Under the pieces are notes generated by a model. That model was not told where the DNA came from, made no database searches, and was given only the letters and a program-made list of their open reading frames with translations. Below are positions 25,031 to 38,300 of a stretch of DNA of 64,000 nucleotides, piece by piece. A program made the position numbers and the translations under genes. The stretch comes from Chrysomallon squamiferum. Lineage: Eukaryota > Mollusca > Gastropoda > Neomphalida > Peltospiridae. The first letter of the stretch is position 1. Every line of letters begins with the position of its first letter. Location: NCBI GenBank assembly GCA_012295275.1, contig CM022669.1, forward strand, positions 5,285,277-5,349,276, written 5' to 3'.

Positions 25031-25560
25031 TTCACAGTATGAGTGACAAATTGCTATCTCTGTAATTACCACTATTCTCCTGACCAGCAGCAGTGGTCAA
25101 GACAGAAGCATCTGATTGTATTCCGTTTTTCATCAATACCATGATCTCATAAATACTTACGTGGAAATCATGTTAGCTGAATTGATCAAATCACCACAAA
25201 GAGCTCTGAACAAGATCAAATAAAATGACCGAGTGCTATAAACAAACAGTTCTGCACTGTAATTTTATTATTCATCATTTCTACATTTATTAAATATTAT
25301 TTTTAAATTGAAATTTTAATATATAAATATTAAAAAAAAAAAAATAATAATAATAATCTACTAATGCCACAATTCTGTGCACTGATTAGGTGAAATATGT
25401 ATATTTTTATATAGGCACATTCCAAAAGACAGTAAAGTATTTTCACAGCTTTTGACAGATCAGTAATGGGCACCAAGTAGAACAGGAAAAAGCCAATCAA
25501 GATCATTTGCTACCCACAACCAGGAAAGTGCAGTTGTTGACATATTCCACTTAATTATGT

Positions 25561-25610
25561 CTCTGTTGCTCAAGACTCACAGGTCGTGGGTTCAAATCCT
25601 GGTACTATAT
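25561..25610 (+). repeat. tRNA-like 3' half (SINE or tRNA fragment)
   Basis: A block ending CAGGTCGTGGGTTCAAATCC contains a good RNA polymerase III B-box-like core (GGTTCAAATCC, 25589-25599) set in a possible T-arm (GTGGG-loop-CCTGG). No matching A box or acceptor stem is visible upstream, so it is not an intact tRNA. A truncated tRNA-derived SINE is the likeliest explanation. Confidence 0.35.
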
Positions 25611-28021
25611 TTTTACTTCTCTGTTACTAATCTTCAAAGTATTAATACTGTACAGAAGAAACAACCCAGGCATGTAAATTGTGAGCAAAGAATAAAAACA
25701 CACTTGAGGCATCTGTAAATGTAAAATTTCTGCAAATAGTTTGTAGACTGATATCTATTAAACTACAGACAAAATACTACAACGACCTTTCTGTAACTAA
25801 TCTGTAACAAAATAAACATTTTATATGCAGAAAATTCAGCTTTTAACTGAAAAACAGAATTAAAAACAAAAAAATACTGAAGCATATTTATTCATCATAC
25901 AGTTTATGAAAATACATAGTTTTCATACACTTAATAAAAATAACACACACTCACTATGATTTACATGTCATCACACCACCAAAATCAGACCACATTAAAA
26001 AATGACAAATTTAATGACATGAAATATGCAATCTGTCAACACAATGCAAGAGTCAACAACAAATTATTAATAAAATGTGTTACCCCCCTCCCTGAATTTC
26101 AAATTGCTAATCTGTAATTACTATGAAATATTAGATGTGCGGTCAGTCTTTATCAATGTATCTAAATCTATGTAGAAGTATATGCAGTTTAAATGCAGAT
26201 GTATGTTGCAGTAAGTATATATATTTTTTTCTCTTAACTGTCTGTTGCAAGGGATTTTTCATTACCAAAATTCTGATAGAAACATTATTAAGTTAATATT
26301 ATGATTATACATTCTTTAATATAGAATTTTAAGCATGCTTCAGTAAGGTAATTGTTCAAGAATATCTGTATTAGAAGTAACTAATAACTATGACAGAATG
26401 TTTTACTCAAACATGAGAAGGGAAGAAAAAAAGTTGCTGTACAGAAAAATCCACTTGTGTCTTGCAAAATTAATTTAATGCAGGAAACAAGTTTCCTGTT
26501 CAGTATGTTGTTTTTTTGGTTTGTTTTTTAATTAATTATATTTTATTTATATCTAAGCATGTGTGTGTGTATGTTAAATACTAATTTCTAACTGAACAAT
26601 AAAGAACATAATCTAATTTGAAAATACACATTCATACTAAGGATAAATAAAAATTACTTTCTCATAGTATTTTGAGTATATATTAATTATTAAATAAGTA
26701 CTACAAGAAAATTATTACGACAACTTTATTTTTCAATAATAAATTACCAGAAATTTTAAAGAATATCTGTTATGTTATTATTGTTTCTCTTTTTTTCTCT
26801 TTTTCGTAATGATAAATTAACTACATTATCCTAGATTACAATAGTATAAATATATATATATATATATAAAAATAAATAAATTAAAAGATTCTGCATCAAT
26901 TTCAACCAGATTTCTAACTACCACAGGAAATTAATGGGTTTGTTTTCATCATAGTATTTTCTTAAAAACAAACTCAATCTCCACACTTAATAAAACATTC
27001 ATAACTATGGAATCTAATGAATAGTGGTAGGACTTCTTTTTCCCGTTTTCAGACTACTACTGAAATGCATTTAAAATATATTAACTAGACATTACAGCAG
27101 TGTACAAGCTAAACAGCAAGAAAGAAAATAAATAAATGAATAAATAAATAAAAATAATTTTTGACAATACACAAATTATTATTTTTTTTCTTATACATAT
27201 CTCAAACATGATGACCTGTGAAAGAAAACTCAAGTAGCAATTTTTAAAATGTATTTATAGCAGTATATTTTACTTTTATACACTTCTGTTCATTGACAGA
27301 AAAGATTAAAGCAAAACCTTGGTTAGGCAGTCATGGGCTGAGGCTATCAAACTTTACACCAGATATACAGTGTTTGAACTAAACTATTCCCAAACCATAA
27401 AAAAAAAACCCATTTAATATCCCATATTATACAGTAATGGTTTTAAAAATATATACTTCATAAAACAAGTTTAATAAAACATCTATAAAATATTTGATAA
27501 ATGCTCATGTAATGGTATGGAACAAACAGAAAAATGACATTTGATAGAGTTAACTATGACATATTACAGTATGAAGTTAATGTTATAATGTTAGTGACCT
27601 AAATATGAATGAAAAATTTATATAATAAATAAATAAATAATAATTAAATATTTGCTACTATAATAAATCTTTTTTTAGTGTTATACACATTCTTTGTTTA
27701 CAGCTAAAACCAGTGAAGATTACATTTTTGAGATAAGAACTGATCATAAGGACATAAAATATAATAGATACATTTGTATGTGTTTTTGTATATCTCAATG
27801 TACACATATACCCACAGTTTTTCATTAGCAACAATGGAATTTTAAACAGAACATCCTATGTTAAAACTATATACATATTGAGTTATTATGCTAGTGTTGA
27901 TTTTATTTATCATTACAAGAATATTAAATGATATAATAAGTCTGTTTCCCTGAAAAATTATATTTTATGTATGGATTATGTCCATGTTTCATTACAGAGA
28001 CAACTTTTATTATTAAATTTT

Positions 28022-28022
<1 letters not shown>

Positions 28023-28066
<44 letters not shown>

Positions 28067-28071
28067 TATTA

Positions 28072-28102
<31 letters not shown>

Positions 28103-28107
28103 TTTAT
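28023..28107. repeat. (ATA)n(TTA)n(TTTA)n hairpin-forming microsatellite
   Basis: About 14 ATA units switch directly to about 8 TTA units and then to TTTA units. The two trinucleotide halves are complementary, giving a nearly perfect hairpin about 0.7 kb before the ARNT start codon. Confidence 0.85.
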
Positions 28108-28779
28108 AATTGTTTTATTCCTTTTTATTGTTTTATTCCTTTTTATTACAATCATCGTCAAATTATATTTCACTAATATATGAAAAATAATTTCCTCACG
28201 TTTTGGTTTGCCATACTAATCTATCTAGCAATTAGCATCAATGAATGCATAATAGATTTTTGATTTTTCGAATTTTGTTCATTTTTCAAAATCGAATTTG
28301 GACAAGTGCTCACACATTGACTGATTAAAAGTGCATATCTTGACAGAACGTCGCAATTTCAATGACACCTGGAGAAACGGTGCAACTGGGATAACTAAGG
28401 CTATTCAGTGTGAAGCATATTATATTTTAATTATAACGAAATACACTTTAAGTCTTACCCAAAACTCATCTTGCAGCATTGTTTTACAGAAGTGTCAGAA
28501 CACAGGAAGTATATGTACACAAACTGAGCATTATGGGAAAATTAATAATTCTTCGACTGGGTTTCAACACATGTTGTTTACAATATTCTGTCAATGAAGC
28601 GCATTTGTGCAAAGAAATTGATCGGTCGGTTTCTTCAGGAAGCTTTGTCTGCCATTTGTGCTTCATGGTGGGAATTTTCTCAATGTTTTTAGTAGGAAAA
28701 CAATAGCAATTACTTTCCTTACATGTTGGACATTATTGTTCTGCAATCATAGTTTCAACACTGGTACAGTTGGCAAATA

Positions 28780-28819
28780 ATGGCGACTATTACTGTGTCG
28801 CCAGGACCTTCAGGGTCAG
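28780..28819 (+). CDS. ARNT: ARNT coding exon 1
   Basis: Encodes [13 protein letters not shown] plus one base, with donor TCAG|GTAAGT. The ATG at 28780 is the first in-frame Met after a TAG at 28750. It has an A at -3 and a G at +4 (AATAATGG), a good start context. Confidence 0.88.
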
Positions 28820-29327
28820 GTAAGTTGACCAATGCATTTGGATTCATCATTCAGGATTGGGTGTTTTCTAGATAATTAGAGTTAATTATTAACAACATTT
28901 TTAGCTATTTAATATTTTCCTGTTGCATTAATAGTAATTGATAGATACCTAATTTGAGTCTAGAATGAACAAAAAACCCCATTGGTGTGAAGTATATGCA
29001 TTAATTTTGTGGTCATTATTAGGTTAGAGGTTAAGGTCATTGCTGCTAAATTTAGAATCCATTTGCATGATTTGGAAGTCATTTGTTATTATAATGACGT
29101 TATTTTTGTGTTGCTATTGAATTTAAATTCTAAACTAATTATTATCTGTGACACACTGATAGTCATTCTAATTCTGTCAATAAAGAAAAATTACCAATTA
29201 AATATTAATATCAACCAAACTTAAAATAAATAGATTTTTTATTATACCAGTTTTAAAATACTGCACAATATTTTTTTTTATAAAACATTTGATTTAAAAA
29301 AATATATAAAAATAATTAATAATATTT

Positions 29328-29365
<38 letters not shown>

Positions 29366-32300
29366 GTAAATGTCTAGAAAAATCAGTGAAATAATAATAA
29401 CTATATATTTAAAAATAATAATAATAAAAATAATAATAATAACAATTATAGATATATTAACTACAATAGAATTCAAGTGAAACCAGTATAATTAAAATCA
29501 GTAAAGCTAAAAAATTAGTAGTACATAAGTGTAAAAATAAATAATAAAATATATATATGTATGTATTTATATATTGTTCAGAAAACTAAACTGTTTCTCA
29601 TGAAAGTAATAGAATATGATATTTATAGATTTCAAGAAAAAGAAAGTAATTAAAAATATTTTTATGGTAATAATTAGGAATAACAAAATGATTGGAAGTT
29701 GAAAGAGTTCCTGTTATTGATAATAAGGAATGGCAGACTTAACAATTAATAGATTAAAGAAAAATATGTGTTAGTCATCTTTCAAATTATTTTGAGGTCA
29801 GTTTTCTGATAAAGAAAACAAATAATGCACATAGTTTAGATTTTTAGGTTAACCATAGAAACTAAAAAAATGTATTCTAGTTTTTAACTGAATTATTAAA
29901 TAATATTAATGATTTTGGAAAAAAGAGCAACGTTGCACAAATAATATTGGTCATATCATGACTATTATATAAATTTATGTATAATTTAATTAGAAAAATA
30001 AAAAATGAGAGATATTAATGATATATATCTGCCTATTCAGTAGGCCATTTTAAAAATAAAATTGTGAAATGACATTTACACATACAAAGAAAAATAAACT
30101 TAAAAGATGAGGAGCATAATAATAATGAAATAAAAACAAATGAACAGCTATGGATGGTGCTGATAGAATTAATATTCTAATTTCTACAGTATGGCATGGA
30201 ATTTGTATGATGGAGAAACCTAAGTAACCCATTTGTGTCCATATCCTAATTTAACATTATCCAAACATTTTTGTTCACTTATAAAAACTAATACGTTCCA
30301 AGAAATAAAATCTATGCTGTTTCCTCTAAACTGATTTCAGAAAAACAACAATATTTTACAGTATTATTTTATGTCTATATTGTTTTTGATGTTGATTATC
30401 AGTATAGTTCATACAAAGATAATGCAAGAAAATTATGCTATGTAAACTTGTAACAGTTAACTAATTAAATAATTTATTTCATTTAAAAGTAAACAGAATT
30501 AACATGATGTTACTTGACAATACAAATTCCTTTCTTGTTTTTATTATATTCTCTTTTATTTTCCATTCTATATTTATTTGTTATGAATGATACAACTGAA
30601 AGCTGTGGGATTGTGTGGTGATTTTATTTTTTATTTTCCACAGGATAATTATCACTAACATAATAATATTCTTGGATCCATATGCACATATCTATATATT
30701 TAATTATGACATTAATGATTAAATCATTAATCATTTTTGAAAGAATGAAAGTGAAAATCTTTTTATTATTTTGTTTATGTATTTTGTTTAATATCCATAT
30801 GTGACCTTGAGGTTTGAAAACCATTATATTAAGATATTCTTTTTAAAAAAAATAAAAAAAAAAACCCCCAAACAAACTTAATAAATATAAATTTCTAAAA
30901 CGTTTTGGATTTTTTTTTAATTTTTTTATAATATATCAGTGTAATGTTAAAATGAAGCCAAACAGTTTAACCATCTGAATCACATTACCATTAGTTTATC
31001 TTATTATTTTAATTTTTAAACTTTTTTTAAAATGGATATATTTTCTTCAATTTTTGAAATATGTATTTTCTTATTTCTTAATAGGGACACCTGACAGTGG
31101 TAAGGGGGCTCGTAAGAGAAAGCCAGGAAGAGAGTGAGTAACAGTTTTTTAATCCCTCAGTGTTTTTGTCACTATGTTTTTAAAGCAGTCATTGTATTTT
31201 ATTACATTGTTAATGAATATTATTTTTGTTTTTAATGTGTATGTGTTTTGTATAATGACTAGATATCATCTACTTAATCAGTCATTTTTTATTATTTTTT
31301 AAAATATTTAGTATCCATTATTAGGACATTCTACAATAGATTTGGAAGTACACATACGTTTGCTTCTAGAACAGTACTGAAGAATAGCTATTGTGTTCTG
31401 CTTGTGTATTTGTGTATGAGTATTTTGTAATTAACATAGAGTTGTATTGCTTATCTCTAGCTCTGATGATGAAGACAGCCAGACTGGGTCATTTGGTGGA
31501 AGTGGTGAACATGGCGACAAAGAAAGGTTTGCTAGGTATTGTGTCCATCTTATTCTATACATTGAACACTTCAAACCAGAGTTTGAGAGTATTTTCTGGA
31601 TAATCTAGGAGATGTGCATTCATTAGTTTATGCAAGTTTTCACAATTTTTTAAAAATACATAATGATTTGGAAAAACTGTATTTTGATAACAAATCCAGA
31701 AATGTTAAAAGACATTAACTGAACATTCAGTATGAATTTCATATTAACAGTGTTATTTCTTAAATGTTTAAAAGAAAATGGTACTTCTTAAACTATCCTG
31801 AATATTGATGAAAAGATAATAACAGATTATGAGTTAACAGAATTTCTTGAGAGTTTGCAGGGTTAACCACAAATCAGTTAATAAATTTCAGTCCTTATTT
31901 ATACATACACTATCTGCTGAGACAAGTAATGCTAAGGTTTTGGTTACACATTTTAGTCATAATATCACTGACAATATTCATTTACCACATTTTCATATCA
32001 TATAGGTTTTTAGTTGATTTCATTATTTTCTTCTTTAAATTGAATATAATTAATATATCATTCAATTTATTGATATAATTATCAAATTTACTAACATAAA
32101 TATTCCTTTTGCACACCCCTTATGTATGATAAATGTGTTGTATATATTTAATTTAAAGGTATCTCTATTCTGGAAAGTTGATTTTATTAATTTTAATAAT
32201 TAAAATTAGTATATTTGTAAGAAATAATTTATTATTTTAGTTGGTGCATTATATTTTATTTCAGGTTTTTAATACTAGTAAATTATATAACTTGTGGCAT

Positions 32301-35300
32301 TTTTTAGAATTTGTTTCTTTATTTTTCATTTAGTTTTTTAAATATTTTTAAATTTATTTATTATTTTCCATTACCTTTTATTTTAAGTGAGGTAAATCTC
32401 ATGTTAATAAATAATTAGTGGCAGAATAATCAAAAGCAATTATGGAATTATTCAGTAAGGAAAAGATTACTTTGGAAAAATGAAGGGGGATAATTTACAA
32501 CTGATGATTTCAGGGTTTAAAATTTACAACAGAAATTTAGTTTGGATAAATATTTACATTTTTCTTAAATGGAATTATTTATTAAAGTTGTAAAAATGTC
32601 TCAGGATTATGATCAGAACTAAAATTTGTTACACTGTTTAATGATTCTTGATAGCACATTAGTGATTAAATGAGACTATTGAAAGACAAATTCAGTAAGA
32701 TCAAGAATTTAAAATTATAAAACGAAACATTTTTTTATATAATACGTCCATAATTGATATTTAGTTTCTGTGTAACAGGATGACTAAGGTTTGGTTGGAT
32801 ATTTTATGGGATTATCCCACAGTGTTTTTACATGTAACATTTTTAGGGAAAGCCACTGTGAGATTGAACGTCGCCGTAGAAACAAGATGGCTCACTACAT
32901 CAATGAGCTGTGTGACATGGTACCCACGTGTAGCCATTTGTCACGAAAACCTGACAAGCTGACTATTCTCCGAATGGCAATTTCCTACATGGAAAAACTG
33001 CGAGGTGATGTTACGCAAGCACGTGTGTCTGTCGGCACTCTTTTTTTTTTGTGATTTTTGTTTTAATTTTGTTTTCTTTATTCTGTCACCCTTGGTTCCT
33101 TGCTGCTGTGGTGTGCCAGATGAAAATAAACAACATTCAGCCAGTGTGAAATCTTTGTAAATAACATTAGAGTTTGCATTAGTTGAAATACTCATTTCAT
33201 ATTTTTTTTTTTTTTTTTTTTTTTTTTGTGGTTTTAAAAAACAAAATAGTTACTAACCTCGATCATTTAGCTGGTGAGTTGTTGTTGATTTCTTGTGTCG
33301 AGCGTTGGGTCTGGTTTCTGTTTTGCAGAGAGAGTCATTGTGAGATAGAGAGGCGGCGAAGGAACAAAATCACATCATACTTCAGCGAGCTGTGTGACAT
33401 GGTGCCCACCGTCAGTCAGCTGTCTCGCAAACCCGACAAACTGACCATTCTCAGGATGGCAGTCTCCCATGTGAAATCTCTAAAAGGTGCCGCCTGCCAC
33501 CACCCACCTCAGTCTCACCCACCCTTGTTAATTGGATTTTATTACTTACCTTTTTCCAACAAAAGCTGTCTGGTACATATTTTTAGAAAGAACAAAACAA
33601 CAAATGATAAAAATTGTCCGGGATTTCCACTTGGTTGATAAAAATTTACACCCTGGGGCAGTGATGTTTATGGTTACTTTTTTTCCACGGCTGTTCATTG
33701 TTCAATCTCAAAGTGGCATTTGTCACTGGTGGCATATTTGTTTGTCTTTTCAGTTTTACAAATTGTAAATCTGAGCAGTGTGAAAACAAAACAAAAAAAG
33801 GTGTCCTTGAGGCCTCATTTCTCTGCACAATTGGACTCAGTAACTCTACAAATGGGATCTGGTTTATATTTCCAGGGAGAGTCATTGTGAGATTGAACGC
33901 CGCCGTCGAAATAAAATGACATCATACATCAATGAACTGTGTGATATGGTCCCCACATGTAGCCAGTTGGCAAGGAAACCCGACAAATTGACAATTCTAC
34001 GAATGGCTGTTTCTCACATGAAGAATCTTCGAGGTGACACAAGTAACTTGCTCACCAGTCTCATATCACTCACAATCTATGCTTCCAAAACTTAATAAAA
34101 CATTACATGCTAACATTTATTTCTTATTTGATAATCAGGGTATTATATTAAAAAAAACAAAAAAAAACAATAATAACAATAAAAACAAATTGTATAATTA
34201 AAATTGTAAGCATGTGTCTTGTGTCAAACAGCTTGCATTTAGAGTAAGCATGTTTTGTTTTTTTAAAAACAAAATTTGGTCTCCATTTAGAAAGCTTTAT
34301 TTATCAATTTCACAAAGTAACTTGAGGATTAACACAGCATTAGCAGCTTGTCTGTACTAGTCACTAATTTTGGTTTCTTTGACCTAACAGCTTTTGATGG
34401 AACCAGGGGTGTCAGAATTAACAAGGGTGCTGCCACTGATGTTGTGTGTTTTTCTGTTTTTTTTTGTATTAATATCACATAACCAGTAACAATAAACTAA
34501 CATGTATGTGTGTGAAAGATGAAAATGTGTCAGTAAAATTTGTTATCACATTTTAAGCCTTCATGTCTACATTTTTTCTGGTGCCAACAAACGTTTTAAT
34601 TTAAGGAAAAAGTAATTTTAATACATCATACGTATTATTACTTTTTCTTTTCTTCAGATAAAGAAACTGTTACAGATTTATAGTTATGGCATAACAGATA
34701 AATATTTAAAAAAAATTTATTATGAAGCATTTAAAAAAAAAATTATGTATTTTATATTAATCACTTTTCTCATACAGAATATTATTACTGACATTATTAT
34801 TGCTGATATTGTTTTGTTGGTTGCACACTTTTTAAAACATATCATTTAGTAATTATATAATTTTTGTTTTGACTCTGATGTTACTTAATGAAAGATGAGG
34901 GTTTAGCTCAGTGATGAGATGATATATTCACCTATTTCCCTTTGCCTTCAATATCCTGTGACTGGTTTATCAAAAACTCAACTGAGAATGAATATTTAAA
35001 ACCAGTCCCTGCTTATCTGTAATAATTAACCACAGAGTGGCAGGCATCCACAGGTTTCTTCTTATGTATAAAAACAGTCTAAAAAATCCTTTAATTTAGA
35101 CTTGAACAAATGTTCATTCTTTCTGACTGCTATTGTAGGTACGGGGAACACTTCAAGTGATGGGTCATACAAACCTTCATTTCTCACAGATCAGGAGCTC
35201 AAACATCTCATTCTTGAGGTTTGTCAAATAACCCTGTCTTCAGAATATTAAGTAGATTTATCTTTTTAAATATAAACATTATTGTTAAAACAGAGGCCAG

Positions 35301-38300
35301 AGTTATTGATATATTTTGACTGGTATTAATGATCATAATATATGTGCATATTGGAAAGAAAAACAAATGCATAATAAAAGAGATGATAATTTTAATTAAT
35401 GTAAATTTCATGTTATTGTTTGTATAAAATTGAATAATGGTGTTCAAAATGTGTGATGAATAAACATAAAAATGTGTAAACGTGTTTCTTAAAGAAGACA
35501 GCAGTTTTTTTCTGATATATATATATTTTTAATTACATTTTCTTTCTTTTGCTTATCATAGGCTGCTGATGGGTTTCTATTTGTTGTGCAGTGTGACACA
35601 GGACGTATTATATATGTTTCAGACTCTGTAACACCTGTATTAAACCAGTCTCAGGTATGTTGAAATGACACCTTAAGTATTTATAAAGCATTGTGAATCA
35701 TCATTTAAACTATTGTTATTTTCAAATGCTTTGTTAATATTAAATATTTTATCATAATTTACATTCATATTTAATAATAATATCGTATTAATTTATTTCA
35801 TATTTTATAAAAAGATTGTATTAATTAATATTCACCCTGTATAATAATGTTTTAAATTACATTCACAATATAAAGCAGTGCATTACATTACTAGCATATG
35901 GTATTATATAATAATAATAACAATAATGTATTAATTTATATTATATAACACTATTGTGTTGCAGTCTGACTGGTTTGGTAATGTCCTGTATGAGCTAGTT
36001 CACCCAGATGATGTGGAGAAAGTTCGTGAACAGTTGTCTACCTCTGAGTCTCAGAACACGGGCCGCATCCTTGATCTAAAGAGTGAGGCATTTCTAAACT
36101 GTTTTATTCACAGTCTTTCTAAATCACTTTCTTTTACATAAATCTTAGTTTTAATTTTTTAGTTTGCATGTGAAGTTATTTTTCAACCCACTGGCTTTAT
36201 CCAACGGTGTTACTTTCAGAATTACTTTCATATTTTTTTAATGTAACTTTCATTCATTGTCCAAGCAAAAACATTTAAAATTTTTATTATTATTTTGGAA
36301 TAAAGTAAAACTGACTTGATAAGCAACATTTTAATTTGTATGTTTTTACAGTAATTATTTGGATAACAATATGAAAAAAATGTGATCACTTTCTTTTTAA
36401 AAGTCCATAAGTAGTAAAATAAGTGTAATTTTTTATTCCATGTAAATTAATTTTATATTATAGTTTTTTAATTTTTTAAATTTGCAGCTGGAACGGTCAA
36501 GAAGGAAGGACATCAATGTAAGTTTTTGTCTCTGACCTTGATATTTAATTCATATTTGAGTAATTATATAGAGAGGTATTCAGTTTTATGAAGAGTAGTA
36601 TATTGCAAGAGTCTGATTTTTGCTCCTAGACAAATATTTAAGTGGCATATGCTTTAATATGTGCTATTATCTCTCTCTCTCTGTTAAAATAATTTTACTA
36701 TTCATTGTTTGCAGCTTCTATTCGCCTGTGTATGGGATCTCGAAGAGGTTTTATTTGTCGAATGCGGATGGGTAATGTTCAACTTGATCCAATGACAGCA
36801 AACCACAGTGTAAGAATGAGACAGCGCAACCCACTGGGCCCATCAAATGATGGCAACCATTACTGTGTGGTGCATGTAACAGGCTACATAAAAAACTGGC
36901 CTCCATCAGGTATACTGACATTTTGTTTTTATTTCTGATTTTGTAGAAGATGTAAAATATTATTGTCCTAATCTTAATATCATTAAACTGTTGCAAAACT
37001 TTGTAATGTTTAAATTTACCTATTGTGTTCTATGATAAATTGAATTATTCTACTTCTGTTTCTGAGAATATATTTATCAACATGTAAAGCTATTTTTATT
37101 TGCATATATAGTTATATTCACAAATCTTAAGGCACTGTTTATTGTGAATAGAGCAGTATTTTATTGTTCCTTTTTTCTTTTCTTTTTTATAATGTCAGCA
37201 TCCTACAATTCAGTTCTACTTTGTCTGTTCTACTCTATTTTACATATTTTAGGAGTTCCTATAGAGCGCAGTGACACAGATGAACATGGAGGCAGTCACT
37301 GTTGTTTGGTTGCTATAGGGAGACTTCAAGTAAGAGCTGGTTTTTTAAACAAGTTTGTCAGTCTTCCAAGTACTTAATTGCCCTTTTATAAAAATTAACA
37401 GAGATAAATGAATTAACTTTTCAGCATTTTCATCAGTGATGTGGTTAGTTTTCTTTAAAAAAAATCAACAACATAAAGTATATTGAAATAAGCATCACTT
37501 TACTGAATCATTTCATTGCTTATTTTTTTCTGAAAGTATTTCTGAAAAAGACATGACTTATTATGGGTAAAGATGCTTTTCATTCTCTTGTAATTTACAT
37601 CAGAGAAAACGCTGCACCAAAGTTTATCTGGAAAATTACGTGCAACACAAAGAATTGCATGAAAAAGAAGAAAGATTTGCCAGCAAAATTCTGTTGCCAA
37701 ATTAATTCTAATATAAAAATTCCAAGTATTTCTTCCAGAAGTAAATGTTACGTTTATTACTTTGGATTAGTACTTTTCACATTTATCCATAAATAAATGC
37801 ATTCTTGATATTTAGAATTAAGATTTTTCAGGATTTATTGAATTTGTTGTTTTATTAACAAGTTATTTCCCTTTACCTGGATTTTATGTTCACATATTTG
37901 TATGCTTATATTAAATGTTTTTAAAAGTTGAAATTCTAAACTTAAATAATAGTTTTAATTTACAAAAAAAAGAATTTAAAAATTTAAATTAAGAAACAGA
38001 TTGTAGATATAAGTAATAGTTCATTTAGTTAATTAATTTCAACAGCATGTAACTTTTTAATATTTATTATTTGTTTTTAGATATTTACAAATGTTAGTTT
38101 TGTATCTTTTAAGGATGTCATCCAGTTTGTTTATATGATAATCTTTCATCTGTTATATATATATATACATACACATACAAAATAAACATATTTTTTTCTC
38201 TTTTCTTTTGCATAAATAGTTTTAATGCTATTTATGGGTTTTATTCTTATTGTTCATGTAGTCACTTAAGCGGCATCAATATTTAAGTAAATAAATAAAT

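Larger units (their letters stand above)
18565..28779. other. Head-to-head spacer between Homer and ARNT
   Basis: 10.2 kb that must hold the 5' UTRs and promoters of both genes, which are transcribed away from each other. No coding exon is supported. The middle (20.7-25.0 kb) is built of successive minisatellite families, listed separately. The 500 bp before the ARNT start (28,290-28,779) are less repetitive and are the likely ARNT promoter and 5' UTR; no TATA box or initiator could be picked out against the AT-rich background. Confidence 0.6.

Noticed and set aside
25561-25610. Functional tRNA gene
   Set aside because: Only the T-arm/B-box part is tRNA-like; no acceptor stem, D arm or A box could be paired.
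28331-28706. Overlapping open frames just before the ARNT start
   Set aside because: They overlap in several frames and both strands, lack homology, and lie in the presumed promoter or 5' UTR.
33500-33640. Read-through extension of exon 4b into the following intron as coding sequence
   Set aside because: The open frame continues by chance after the donor. Homology ends exactly at the GT, and the 158-bp length matches 4a and 4c.
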